Notes under the pieces: model-generated
What the model saw: the letters and a program-made list of their open reading frames with translations, nothing else
Databases searched by the model: none
What the model was told of the DNA's origin: nothing
Translations under genes and position numbers: made by a program
Shown here: positions 38,192 to 49,348 of the stretch, in pieces
Position numbering within the stretch: position 1 is the stretch's first letter
Layout of the letters: each line of letters opens with the position of its first letter
NCBI GenBank assembly: GCA_963281155.1
Contig: CAUJLY010000001.1
Location: forward strand, 1,550,001-1,614,000
Reading direction: 5' to 3'
DNA from: Rhabditophanes sp. KR3021
Lineage: Eukaryota > Nematoda > Chromadorea > Rhabditida > Alloionematidae
Length of the DNA: 64,000 bases

Positions 38192-39197
38192 ATGGTTTTT
38201 GTTAGCACAATAATTAGTAATATTATTTTTGCTTTATTATGATTGGCAGTATTCTAAATTTGAGTTTGTACAATCAAAAAACAAAGCCAATTGGTAGGTA
38301 CATCAAATCAACGTATCAAATTTAAATCATTTAGGTACATTTTCTTTTGGCCTAATATTCTCTCTAACTCCATTTTTCTTAAGAATAGACATAATAGTAA
38401 TCTCCAAATTCAGGATGTATCATCTTGCAAATTAAAATTATTTTTCATTCTTCTTTCAAGTTTATTGCTTGGTGGCGTGCATATATTTTGGAGTTTTTTG
38501 TAGTAACATTACTTTTCTCACTTCAGCTGTTGTTGGAAGGTATTTGATGGTTACTGGAACTTTGAATTATAAAAAAGACATTTTTAATTGCTGTATCTTT
38601 GGCTTTATTGCCAAATTTTATATTAACTGTTTATTTGTACACGGTTTCTGATGAAAGTCTTCCAAGAAGTATTGTGCATTTACAAAATATAAAGGATGGA
38701 ATTGTTGATTTGCAATTTGCTGAGAAATCCCTCAGTCTGCCTGTTATTTACGTTAGTTTAGCCTTGATTTAATTTAATCTACCAAATTTAGATTTATTGG
38801 AGAACGTACATGATGATAGCAAGTTTTTGCTCTTTTATAACTATTTACTACATAATCATTATATTAATTTACAAAAAATGCCTCGTATTTAAAATTGTAA
38901 TCAAACAGAATGTCTGAAACCACAAAAAAATGAACACTGAATTTGTTAGAACAATGTTTCTTCAATCAGTGGCTTCTTTGATATTATCTGGTCTTCCGTT
39001 ATTAACATTTATTGGAATTTTACTAGTTGAAATTGAATTTAGAAACGGAGGTTCTTATGTATTAACTTTACACCTGTTGTCCGATAATTAATATCTTTTG
39101 TTTATTTTTTTATTAACAAAAAACAGGACGATTTTTGCAAAGAGATTTCGCAAGCTGTTTTGCCTTTCTTCTTCTACTAATGCTTTATTATTGTGAA
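38192..39197 (+). pseudogene. Tandem pseudogene of the 7TM receptor
   Basis: The sequence starts MVFVSTIISNIIFA like the upstream receptor, then frameshifts. NLSLYNQKTKPIG, SNITFLTSAVVGRYLMVTGT, PVIYV and a block like TYWRTYMMIAS follow in different frames, in the same order and with the same intron position as the intact gene. Several stops and frameshifts are present, so it is a decayed duplicate. Confidence 0.75.
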
Positions 39198-39648
39198 ATA
39201 AAAACATTCAAAAGTACATAAATAACAGTATAAAGAACAACAAAAAATGTATAAATAACAACATAAGACCATCTTGATTAAAAATAGAACGACTTGCTCT
39301 ATGTGTTGATATGTAAAGCATCAATTTGACAAAATGCCCAAACATTAGAGCTTTTTGTTTGGATTGAAATTGTTGTAAATTTGCTATAATCCAGTATCTT
39401 AGCAAATGGCAACAAAAGGATTAATAACTCATAGACTACTGATTTGTTGTTATTACTAGTAATCATAAAAGACCTAACCTATATAAAAGTGGTCGATTAG
39501 ATGTATTCGGTTAAAATTTGTGACCAAATAAAAATAACAAATTATTGGATACAAAAATATACACAAGTTTTGAAACCTTTATTGAAACTAAAGTGGTAGT
39601 AGTATGATATAGTAGATTAGGGAAGAAACAACAACTTATTATCAAAAA
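39198..39648. other. Intergenic, 3' flank of the orphan secreted gene
   Basis: AT-rich. A TATATAAAAG lies near 39481. No gene was recognised. Confidence 0.4.
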
Positions 39649-40269
39649 TTAATAATCCTCCGGCTTGAGGCGATAAAAGTAAGTTTCATACTCGTTCAAG
39701 CTTTCATTTAATTTGTATTGTTTGTAGACAAATTTACCATGCTTATTAGTATATAGATCCCAATGAGCCAGATTAACAGTATCGGAAATGGGATCATACC
39801 AGCCGTTGTCCAGAAAAGTAGTTTTATTAGAGTTTATTTCTTTGCTTGTAACCATCACACGCCGATCCGATTGAAAATACTTGGCAGAATCAAAGTCAGG
39901 AATCCCACTGTATTGGACTATATTGAAGTAGTCGCGTGTATATACAGAATATTGCTCGCAATTCCAATGTAGACTCATGAAATGCGCATAATACACGCAA
40001 TAACGACCTTCCTTCCTGTTATAATCATCAAATATAAAGGTTCCGAAAAAGTGCTGTCCGTTTTCTTTGACTAAACCCATGGATGTCTTGATCGCCCCAT
40101 CAACGAATGCGCCTGGGTTATAATTAGTAGGAATTTGGCCTATGTTTTTATAAGAATCATCTCCTTCCACGTCAAACCATAGTCTTCCAAAACTTTGTGC
40201 ACCATATAGTGATGAATAAAAAGATAGCAGCAATAGCAATAAAGATAGCTTCATCATCGCCTTAAACAA
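39649..40269 (-). CDS. Orphan secreted protein
   Basis: An intronless frame of 206 residues (202 from a second ATG at 40257) starts with a strong signal peptide (MMKLSLLLLLLSFYSSLYG). The mature part is rich in Tyr, Asp and Asn with only two cysteines (GRYCVYYAHF and HWNCEQY), likely one disulfide, plus NKT and NES glycosylation sequons. It has no transmembrane segment. I do not recognise the family, and no neighbour explains it. Confidence 0.65.
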   Translation of the reverse strand: MFKAMMKLSLLLLLLSFYSSLYGAQSFGRLWFDVEGDDSYKNIGQIPTNYNPGAFVDGAIKTSMGLVKENGQHFFGTFIFDDYNRKEGRYCVYYAHFMSLHWNCEQYSVYTRDYFNIVQYSGIPDFDSAKYFQSDRRVMVTSKEINSNKTTFLDNGWYDPISDTVNLAHWDLYTNKHGKFVYKQYKLNESLNEYETYFYRLKPEDY

Positions 40270-40432
40270 ATATTAAATAATGTGACGTAGAGTGATGTAT
40301 TTAACTAGCAAAAAGCAATCGTTATCCAATGACATATACATTCGTTAATAATATTCGAAAAGATGCGTTTAATTGATATTAAAATAATTTTATTAACAAC
40401 CTTAACAAGGACTAGTAAAATAACAGATAAAT

Positions 40433-42688
40433 CTAAGCTCTCCTTTTGCCTTTGCTTTTACTATGGATTGCATCTTCAGGAAAAGCCAGGGGTTTGACTT
40501 TGTACCCTTGAGTACCAGGTATTCTTGATCCTTTTAGGTTAATAGAACCAGGTAGTAATGGGTATTCTCTCAACCAAATTCCGTTGGCTGCAGGTGTTTT
40601 GACATTGATTTTATTAAGTTGCCTTTCTTTGCTTGAAATCATGATCCACCCTATGCTTGATAAAGCAATATCACAAACTCCTTCTTCTAATCCTTTTCCT
40701 GTAATTTGAAAATCTTTTCCCCCAAAATCAGGATACTCAGCCATTCTCTGTTCATTCCCACAAGGTGCAACCAAAATTGGAGTTCCTAAAAACTTCTTCA
40801 AAAAGTTGTCCACTTCGCTAGTTTCAATTATATTGATAGGGAGCTTTGGTGAACAGAAGACAGTCAAATACACGGTTGTTTCCATCGTAGCAATTTGGCT
40901 GATTCCACCGATTAACAGAGTTTGTCCAGCATTCAACAAAAAACTTCTTGGAGCCATTATTTCTTTTGGGAATATACTGATTAATTCCTTGAGGGTGAAG
41001 ATATTCATTAGTTGATCTTGATTGACTACTCCAGGAGTATCAAAGCACCAGAAACCTTTTGAAAAAGTTGGATCTTCTGGGTTGAAGGTACGTGGGCCTT
41101 TTTCTTCGTAATTCACAATTTTTGAGTTTTCTTCAAACCTCATACTTGTGTCAAAACCACTTTTGAGAACCCCGACCGGCATAGGTTGTGACTTTTCATC
41201 ATTTTCCTACAAATCAAATTAAAATACGTAATAAAAAATGACACCTACCTTGAAAGAACTTCCCACACTTCCCATCAAAGTAGCAAATCTAGCTTCGCCG
41301 GTATCTCTCAACATCATCCTAGCACTCCTACCTTCCTTCTGAGCCCACGCAGAAACCTTCAATAAACGCCTCTTTCTAATCTCTGTTTGATGGGACGTAG
41401 GATTCATAACCGGAAATTTCAACAAATTCATAGTTGTACCTGGCCATGGCGATGCAGCAGCTCTTTCAATCAAATCCATTGCTCTCATCTTGCATAAATC
41501 AGATTGCAAAAAAGCATTGAATAATGATGATTTACCGGCATTAGTTGAACCAATTAGATACATGTTATTTCTGATGCTGCCTTTAATATTGGACCATTTT
41601 AGGTAGATTTGCGTTATTAGATCTTCTATTCCATATCCTGTTTTGGCTGAGACAAGCGTTGTATGTAGAATGTTGAATTGATCTTTAAAGCCGATATCCT
41701 CCAATGTTTTGTACAAAACATTTCGAAAGTTCTTGAGGTAGCCTATCTGTGCATCCGGTGGCAATAAATCTATTTTGTTTCCAATCACTATCACTGGTTT
41801 TCTCTGGCCAATGATTTTCGGTAGTTGTTCGTAAATTGAAAAAGGCAGATCTGTCATGTCCACAACTAATAAAATTAAGGCTTCTTCTTTTTGTTTGAGA
41901 TGACCCATCATTGATTCATAATCAAGTGGTGAAACATTGACATTTAGTAGAAAGTTGTGTTCTTTTAGTAAATGACATCTCCTGCAAAGTGTATTACTGC
42001 AATTCGAATGTTTTGGTTTACCCAATTGAATAAAGTTAGTAAACGGCATAAATCCAGGAAGCGAAGTATGGTTACATTGAAAATTAGCTCCACATCCAGC
42101 ACAACTTTTATCACTTGGCGGTAAATCTGACTCCACTTTAGCATCTTCTTCCGATACTTCGACCGTGTTTCTTTCATCTCTAACGGCTTTTGCTTCATTT
42201 CTTTTGGCTGCTTGGCCCGGTAGCTGGAACTGAATGTTTTCCACGGCATTCGAACTTCCAAAAACTTCGATCTCCGGAGCCGTCATTTCATCTTGATCGA
42301 GCTCAGCTACTGTTCCAGCGGTATACTCACTAACAAAATTGCTTTCACCCATATGAAAGCCACGATCGTAGACATCTATTTTACTTGCAGACTTATATGA
42401 CTCATTTACATTTTCGGTGAACCCTATACTTGCAAACGTCGTCATTGGGAAGACTGGCTTTGAGTTGACGTCCTTTTCAATACCACTTTTATTCAAAACA
42501 TGCTTAGCATTCAATCTCTCATACAATTCGGGATCACTTGACTTCATAAACCTCTCAACAGCTATACTTTTAGTCTCCAATTCGTTCTTGACATTATCAG
42601 CTCCAGCCAACACATACTCTTTCTTATAATTTTCAAATCGCTTCAATATCTTCTCTTGCAACCTTCCATGGCTCTTATAAGTCCCCAT
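40433..42688 (-). CDS. NOA1-like circularly permuted mitochondrial GTPase
   Basis: Exons 41249-42688 and 40433-41206, with a 42-nt intron, give about 737 residues. A treble-clef zinc motif (CAGCGANFQCNH..C..C..L) precedes a GTPase domain whose motifs run in the permuted order: G4 NKID, G5 SAKTGYG, G1 GSTNAGKSSLFN, then DTPG after the intron. This order and the PWPGTTMNLLKFPV block identify NOA1/YqeH, a mitochondrial ribosome-assembly GTPase. The start at 42688 is the first ATG after a splice acceptor. An ATG at 42733 would overlap the upstream PIG-P coding end. A clear mitochondrial presequence is not obvious. Confidence 0.92.
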
Positions 42689-42704
42689 CTTGCTGGAGAC
42701 CTTC

Positions 42705-42716
42705 CTAACCTGCGAA
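42705..42716 (-). promoter_or_regulatory. Putative trans-splice acceptor at the PIG-P/NOA1 junction
   Basis: TTTCGCAG on the minus strand ends at 42710, three nucleotides upstream of the PIG-P TAG stop (42705-42707), and lies about 22 nt before the NOA1 ATG. The acceptor is inside the upstream coding sequence, so one pre-mRNA cannot yield both mature mRNAs by simple cleavage at this site. Confidence 0.45.
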
Positions 42717-43052
42717 ATCAACAAAATCATCACCCAATATCACAGGCTCTTCCTTCAATTGTTGAAAAGCTATAATATTATGAATAAATACTGCACCAAT
42801 ATATAGGATAATAATGACGGGAATGAGTAAAGGCAGTAGGATGACCCAAAATTTAGATGGTAAGAAAGTCAAATTAAAGTGGATCAGAATTGAGTGGGGT
42901 GTGAAAGCCCAGACCAGATATAAGATGAATAAAGACCAGAAAAGAAGGTAGAAGGCAAAACCGTAGATAGCACGTTCTGGATTTGGTAATGGTGTTGGAA
43001 AATGACCTTCTTGGGTGATTTCTGAATGCGAATGGGATTCTTTTTTGAGCAT
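42705..43052 (-). CDS. PIG-P, GPI N-acetylglucosaminyltransferase subunit
   Basis: This small ER-membrane subunit belongs to the complex that transfers GlcNAc to phosphatidylinositol, the first step of GPI-anchor synthesis. The 115-residue frame shows the PIG-P hallmark PNPERAIYGFAFYL, then the first TM (LFILYLVWAF), FLPSKFWVILLPL and a second TM, and a tail ending DDFVDFAG. It starts at an ATG about 20 nt after a TTTCAG acceptor. Its stop codon overlaps the splice acceptor of the NOA1-like gene downstream on the same strand, so the two probably form an operon. Confidence 0.88.
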   Translation of the reverse strand: MLKKESHSHSEITQEGHFPTPLPNPERAIYGFAFYLLFWSLFILYLVWAFTPHSILIHFNLTFLPSKFWVILLPLLIPVIIILYIGAVFIHNIIAFQQLKEEPVILGDDFVDFAG

Positions 43053-44763
43053 TTGAAATGCGTAGTAAAGCTGCTGAAAGCATATGCGCGATGTTCCAAC
43101 TGTTCGTGCTGAGATGTGGGTTGTTTGAATTTTGATTTAAAAATTTACCACAGCGAGCCATTTTAATATGCTATTAAGTTGATCAATCATTGTTAATCAC
43201 ATTCTTAAACGAGTCTTAATATAGTACCATGCCATTCTTATCAAATTATTCAAACTCAACAACTCAAGCTGTATCATCCATCTATCGCCAGGTCAAATGA
43301 AACTGGTAAGAACATTAATCTTGGTACAATTAGCAACAATAATGTTTCAAAATATATGTAAATTAAATAAATGATCCAATTATTTATGAGTTCAATTAGT
43401 ATTTGAATAAACCATGGTTGAATATTGTGATACAGATTAATCTATTTTGAAGCACTACTTAGTAATTCAAGTTTCATTGGGTTATAAAGAAATATACAAC
43501 TAATAGATATTAAACTGCAACTCATTATAATCAAATGTGAGTTCTAATTTAAAGAAGCAAACTGATACCGAATTTTGCAATTATCAAATATGTTACTTGC
43601 CTAGGTATACGAAAATATCGTATTCAATATAGATTCTGCGATTTAACAAAAGTGTGTACAAATTAAACCATGTAATTTATATCTGTATAATTAGTTCTGT
43701 TGATTTTGAGAAGATTGTATGGCGAAATCAATGGCAACAAATTTATATTTTTTTCGTGTTTCGTTACACAACTTGACTATATTTTAGAAACAAATACATT
43801 CAAAAACAGTTTACCTGCTATTTTAAAAGAAATAGTTGCAATAGTTATGAACTTAAGGAGTTATTTGACTCTTATTTCCTCATATTTTTTTGGAGTTTAT
43901 TCATAATATTTGCGATTCCATTTCTTATATTAAATAATTGGATTTGCTTGTGATTTATGCATAATCAACATATTTATACCAATTCATTTGCTTATGATAA
44001 ATAAGAAGTAGATAAACTAACTTTATTTCAATATTACATGGTTATATGCATTAATAGACTAACATAATATAAATACTCAATATGCATATTTCCTTAACGT
44101 GTGTTACTATCAAATATATAAATCATATCACTTTCTTTTAAATAATTATTAGCAATAAAGACTGTAATATAGACTGTGCTGGTAAGAAAAGTATTTTATA
44201 TAATACTTTTAAAATATTATTCTTACTCTTATCTTTTTAATACAATAGTTCTTAATTAGAGTAATATATTTTGATAAGCTGGAAATAATTATATATAAAT
44301 ATATGTAGCTCTATTTTCACATTAACATATCATTACATTTCCCAGAACAATCTCTTGAAAAAGCAAAACGTGAATCACGATTCGAAACAAGTGCAATTAT
44401 TAGGCATAATATAATAAAGTTGAGGTTAATTATTATATTGCCTGTTTTAATAGCTGTTCTGCCTATTGGTTGTAGTGTGTTTCTGGCTTTTATTTCACCA
44501 TCTTTTATGTCAAAGAAGCTTAAAGATTGTATTGTCAATTATATGACTCCATTATGTTTGACGTATTCCTTGATATCACCGTTTCAAGCTTTGTATCACA
44601 CCTTTTGTGGGAGACCTTAGAAAGTAAAAACTAATATGACTACTTTAGCAAATAGAAAACCACGCGTGCAAGCAAAATTTAAATAAATATAGAAATTATG
44701 GAAAAAATAGTTTATTTAGAATAATGTAAATATATGTACTTCCATGCCGAATGCAATTATTAG
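43053..44763. other. Intergenic AT-rich region with one receptor-like fragment
   Basis: This contains the PIG-P 5' region at its left end and the SKP1-like 3' flank at its right end. The only protein-like piece is the fragment at 44324-44620. The rest is AT-rich without recognisable features. Confidence 0.45.
44324..44620 (+). pseudogene. Orphan 7TM receptor-like C-terminal fragment
   Basis: An open frame reads SLEKAKRESRFETSAIIRHN, then a hydrophobic helix (LRLIIILPVLIAVLPIGCSV) and a second helix (YMTPLCLTYSLISPFQALYH) before the stop. The layout resembles an intracellular loop 3 plus TM6-TM7 of a worm chemoreceptor. No upstream TM exons are visible, so it is probably a gene relic. It could be a two-TM small protein. 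Confidence 0.35.
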
Positions 44764-45365
44764 TTAATCCATGATCCAGTCGTTTTCATGATCAATCTAT
44801 AAAATTAAATTATAAAGAAGATAAAATTATACTCACATGGTATCTTTCTTCTTCCGTGAAATCATCTTTGATATCAAATTTTTCACGTAATTCCTCAGTG
44901 CTAAGACCAGCCATATTCTTAGCGACAACAGAACATCCTGTTTCAAGGAGAATTGGAATATCAAGGTAATTTCCAACAAGAATAGCCTTGAAGATAGTTT
45001 GGGGATCATCCTTGATCGGGAAAGCAGTACTTAAGTAATTAATTCTTGACGCATTAGCTTCGTCTTTTTGAATGTTGGTTAAGCTTTCTCCAGTAAGATT
45101 ATCGCTGAAGCTGAGGAAGCCTATTACTTTATCAAGGACTTCTTTCTCGCAATAATCACCAAGTATACATGGTTCGCCGGTTTGAGGGGGTCCATTTTCT
45201 GTTAAATCCAGACCAAGTTCTAAAAAGGATTACATACTTTTAATATTGACTCAAATACTAACCTTCGATCATGTTCATTATAAATTTAGAATGTTTGTAA
45301 AAAGAATATGGCAATTTCATTGAAACTTTATCACAAGACAGAACTTCAAAAGGTTGCATAGTCAT
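44764..45365 (-). CDS. SKP1-related protein
   Basis: SKP1 proteins link F-box substrate receptors to cullin-1 in SCF ubiquitin ligases. Exons 45263-45365, 44837-45219 and 44764-44796, with 43-nt and 40-nt introns, give 172 residues. The frame starts MTMQPFEVLSCDKVSMKLPY, a degenerate BTB/POZ N-terminus. It then has YLDIPILLETGCSVVAKNMAG, matching the YLDIKGLLDVTCKTVANMI element, and a tail with FDIKDDFTEEERY..ENDWIMD matching the SKP1 C-terminal F-box-binding helices. It is divergent, like the expanded worm skr paralogues, rather than the canonical SKP1. An F-box gene lies 9.6 kb away. Confidence 0.88.
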
Positions 45366-46006
45366 TTTGTTGAAGGAATATTAAATCGGTTTCTCAATAA
45401 ATCGAGTACTAAAAATAATTCAACAGATATGTATATGTATGTTGAAGCGATAGGCTAACAAGCTCCTTGGTAAAAAGATCATTCGCGAGTTTATTGGTAC
45501 AGAGTAATGTATGTTTTGTATCGCCAAAATGTGTAATTTTAAGAAAAAGTATTAACAATAATTAAATAAATAGTATGAGAAGGAAATATTATATATTTAT
45601 TGAATGGTGATGTCTAAATGAGTCATGCTGATTTTTGGTTTTTGAATGGATATATAAATAACTTCCATATGTAATTGGTTGATTCATTACACCATCTTAT
45701 TTTGTCTCAATAAACGTTAATTTCATCACAGCAAATGCAACATATGCAAATATCGCTTATTTCATCACAACAAACATATCAATATAACGAAATAAATTAC
45801 ATGGAAAGGTGAATGACGTATTAAAGATCCAAATACCGTTGGTCAATACTATTTTGTGGGCAATATTGTGATTTATTAGGACAATCTATAAAATTAAATC
45901 AAATAAGACACAGTGTGGTTAGTTTGTCACAAGGAAAAGTTTGCAGATTGATAAGCTCTTGGTTATAAAAGTAAAATAAAGGATAATTTTTTATTCACAA
46001 GTAAAA
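45366..46006. other. Divergent intergenic region, SKP1-like / UGT
   Basis: This contains the promoters of both flanking genes. TATAAAA at 45964-45970 lies 37 nt before the UGT ATG. Nothing else was seen. Confidence 0.5.
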
Positions 46007-47753
46007 ATGAGCAATATTAGTGGTATTTCTTATTGTTGTCTACTGCTTTTGACATGTCTGTTGACAGGCACTCAATCGGCAAAGATTTTGTTTATTGTAA
46101 GTAATATACATATTTAAATTAAAAAACAATGCGAATTGTTGTAGGTACCACAATTAGGAAAGTCCCATATGACCTTTATGGGAAAATCAGCGGGTATGTA
46201 TTTACAAGCACAACAATGTATATGACTCACTTTCAGATATCCTAGTAAAAGCCGGAAATGATGTAACTTATTTGGTTTTGCCGATGGATCATGAACTTAC
46301 AACAATCGGCACAAAATTATCAAAAGTAATCACATTAGAATACTCACCTGAAACTCTAGAATATTCCGAACAAATGGGCGAATTAAAGTCAAGTTTATGG
46401 GTCAAAGATTTTAGTAATCCAACTAAAATATTAGCTCTATCAAGATTGTTCAAAAATTTTGCACGTTCCACACTCAAACATGTCTTAGCAAATGAAACGC
46501 TTATTGAATTGATTAAAGCTGAAAAATTCGATCTAGGAGTTACTGAATCTTTTGATATGTCTGCTTTTGGCTTATTTAAAGTTTTTGATATTCCTGCACA
46601 TGTTAGTATGTTTGCCGGCGGCCTATTTTCATCGCATTATAAGTATTTTGGAATGACTTATCCAGTATCTCAAGTTCCAACATTGCATGCTAGTTTTGCA
46701 GACACTGAAATGACCTTTGTTAGTCGATTCAAGAATTTTATAAGTTTTTGGGCCATTGACATGTTTACTAGTTTTAATCTTGACAATTTACAAGATATTT
46801 TCAATCAAAAGTATGGAAATGGCTTTGTAGACATTCCAGATCAAGTTAGAAAATCATCCTTCCATATTTCAAATGCTGATCCTTATTTAGACTTCACAAC
46901 ACCTGCTATAGCAAAAATTGTCCAGCTTGGTGGTTTTTCGATTCCAAAACCAAATCTTTTAGACAAAAAATGGTCCGATATTTTAAATAAACGCAAACGC
47001 AATGTTCTTGTATCTTTCGGAACAAATTGCAAGTCTACAGACATGCCTTTGCCAATAAGAAATGCTTTTCTTGAAACTTTTGCTAAATTCCCCGACGTAA
47101 CCTTTATTTGGAAGTATGAATCAGCGAAAGATGGTACTGCAAAGGATTTACCCAATGTATTTTTGTCTGAATGGTTACCTCAGACGGATATTTTGGCTGA
47201 CTCACGTCTCAGCGGCTTTGTTACACACGGAGGTAAACGATATTTAAAATATAGGTAAACTAATTGCTTTTTAGGATTAAATTCAATTTCCGAAGCTGCA
47301 CATACTGGAACAAAAGTTTTAGTTATACCGCTTTTCGCAGATCAATACCGAAACAGCAAAATAGCTGAAAAAATAGGTTTCGGCACAATCTTGAAAAAAG
47401 AAGACATAGTTCCTCATAAATTATCTGCTGCTCTTAGAAAACTATTGGAAGATGAAAGTGAGCTCACTCGCAATGCTCAAAGAATCGGAGAGATGATCAA
47501 AAACCGACCCTACAACACAACCGAACTTTTTATTAAACACATTGAGTTTGCATCCAAATTCAAACAACTTCCTCACCTTAATATGGAAAGTCACGACACC
47601 TACTTCTTCCAATACCTCATGCTTGATGTCATAGGAGCTATCCTCTTAGCATTAATCCTTATTTTAAGTCTTATTACCCTTTGTATTTGCACGATGTATA
47701 AAAAATGTTGTAGAAAGACAAATATTGTCTCTGATCCTAAAAAACACGATTAA
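46007..47753 (+). CDS. UDP-glycosyltransferase (UGT), paralogue 1
   Basis: This enzyme conjugates lipophilic compounds with sugar from a UDP donor in the ER lumen. Exons 46007-46096, 46145-46193, 46237-47232 and 47275-47753 give 537 residues. A signal peptide is followed by the AKILFIVPQLGKSHMTFMGK start. The UDP-binding signature appears as FVTHGGLNSISEAAHTGTK and VIPLFADQYRNS, restored across the last intron. A single C-terminal TM (LLALILILSLITLCIC) precedes a short cytosolic tail ending KKHD, a dilysine ER-retrieval signal. The structure is shared with the paralogue at 52592. Substrate unknown. Confidence 0.94.
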
Positions 47754-47759
47754 TTTTTT

Positions 47760-47808
47760 AATAAATCTTTTTGATATTTGTTCACATTTTATCGTCATTT
47801 CTTGACAG
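47760..47808 (+). promoter_or_regulatory. Operon-like junction: poly(A) signal then acceptor
   Basis: An AATAAA at 47760-47765 follows the UGT stop by 6 nt. A CTTGACAG acceptor ends at 47808, 14 nt before the next ATG. The spacing of about 45 nt between signal and acceptor fits a nematode operon with trans-splicing of the downstream gene. Confidence 0.45.
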
Positions 47809-47822
47809 ATATTGGTGTGGAA

Positions 47823-48074
47823 ATGTTGCTTGATGTTTATTTATTTGCGGCGATCATTTATTTGGCTCAGATTATTAGTATTTCGGCTATTTTTAGTACC
47901 TTTTCGGATTTTACTTCCTATGTTAAATGTGAAAAGATTTGTTTTCAAAAAATTCCGTACCAAACGAAAGCTGATTGCGATACTGAATGCAGAAAGATTC
48001 AATGGAAAGAAAGAACGGATAAAGTTAATTTATGCACGAATGATTGTATTCAAGCAAAATTACATTCAGTATAA
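47823..48074 (+). CDS. Small six-cysteine secreted peptide
   Basis: The 83-residue frame from the first ATG has a hydrophobic signal-like N-terminus (MLLDVYLFAAIIYLAQIISI). The mature region has six cysteines arranged as three CxxxC pairs (CEKIC, CDTEC, CTNDC), spaced 11 and 13 residues apart. The regular CxxxC pairs suggest a helical hairpin fold held by three disulfides. It starts only 70 nt after the UGT stop on the same strand, so it may be the second gene of an operon. Family not recognised. Start codon chosen after the splice acceptor. Confidence 0.6.
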   Translation: MLLDVYLFAAIIYLAQIISISAIFSTFSDFTSYVKCEKICFQKIPYQTKADCDTECRKIQWKERTDKVNLCTNDCIQAKLHSV

Positions 48075-48102
48075 AGTATTACTTAAATAAAAATATGCAT
48101 CA

Positions 48103-49180
48103 TTAATTTAATCGAATAGATTGTGTAATAGTGCTTTTCTTAGGTTTGACATAGCTAATTTTAGCTCTAGTCATTCTAAGGATCGACAAGAGTTCCTTGT
48201 AACATGGTTTCAAAAAAATAATTGAAGCTATTGGATTAAGCAAAGTAACCCATATAAACAACAAATAACATAAATTTCCAAATCCATCTAAATTGATGTC
48301 GAGCACTGCACATCCAAACAATATTGAGACAGGAATAACTGAACTTACTAGTGACGAAACAGCATTAAATATCATTAGCATGTTTAATTGACTTTGCAGT
48401 TGACGTGTTTTTAGAGTCATTATACTTAAATTCGATTCAAGATGTTTCCTGATTCCAATGAACATGTATAATTGGCCAGAGAAGTTGAAACCGACACTTA
48501 TACTACATATTAGTACTGCTAAAATTCCGGAATATTTAAAGCAGTTTAGGGAAAACATTTTGATTAGGTAACCGTCAGTTCGGTAGAAAAATTCTGGCGG
48601 GAGATTATTTCTGATTTGCAAAACATCTTCAGGGGTTGTAGATGTCAAATCTACGATCCAAAAAACAACTCCGATAAAATTTACAATCATGTTTATCAAA
48701 ATCATTACGAAGAAATTGAAGAAGGATAACTTTCTGTCTCTAAAAATGTCATAAAATAGGATGAATGACAACTTACAGAACCAAAATGGAATACCGAAAA
48801 TAAAAAACCAAGAAATTATTAGATTGAGTCACCATGAAAATCCAACAATTAAAAATACATATGAAAAGTGCAACCCCATCAGGCACAGATTTTAGATAGG
48901 AATTCAAATACACAAATACAACAAGTTTGCGAACTCTTGGCTCGAACAAATTTGACCCACCATGACTTGATATAAGGAACAAGAAATCTGTGAAAATAGC
49001 TAGACGAATAATTCGTTTATACACAACAAATTCAGCATCCTTAATTCTTGAGCAAATCCACAGGAGCAGCAGATTTACACAAACTCCGGCTATAAAAGTA
49101 GCATTCATACTATAATGAATCACATTTCTTATCAAATAAATAGTCGTGTTTGAATAATCTACAAGACTAACAGCTTCCAT
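48103..49180 (-). CDS. 7TM receptor, paralogue A
   Basis: Exons 48777-49180 and 48103-48739, with a 37-nt intron, give 346 residues and seven hydrophobic segments. The start was set by alignment to paralogue B (MEAVSLVDYSNTTIYLIRNV against MELYTLNNYSDTTIYFIRKS). Conserved features include an FYFRYSI element before the intron, TDGYLI in the second extracellular loop, KTRQLQSQLNMLMIFNA in the third intracellular loop/TM6, and NPIASIIFLKPCYKELL at TM7. It belongs to a nematode-specific chemoreceptor-like class whose subfamily I cannot name. Confidence 0.75.
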
Positions 49181-49348
49181 CACAAATTCGAGAACCCAAA
49201 ATGACTGTCTACGCCAAAAAGGTTTCATGAAACAAAATAGTACAAACCCAAAAAAATGAAATGGCATCTTCCATAACATGTTTTTGATTATCTAATTAAA
49301 CACCTCATTTTGTTTTGTCAATTAGCATATACTCACACCCAAATGCCG

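Noticed and set aside
42689..42733. Earlier ATG for the NOA1-like gene
   Set aside because: It overlaps the PIG-P coding end and is upstream of the likely splice acceptor, although it would add a slightly more presequence-like start.
43700..43906. 68-codon frame in the region between PIG-P and SKP1-like genes
   Set aside because: No conserved features, and its composition matches the AT-rich background.
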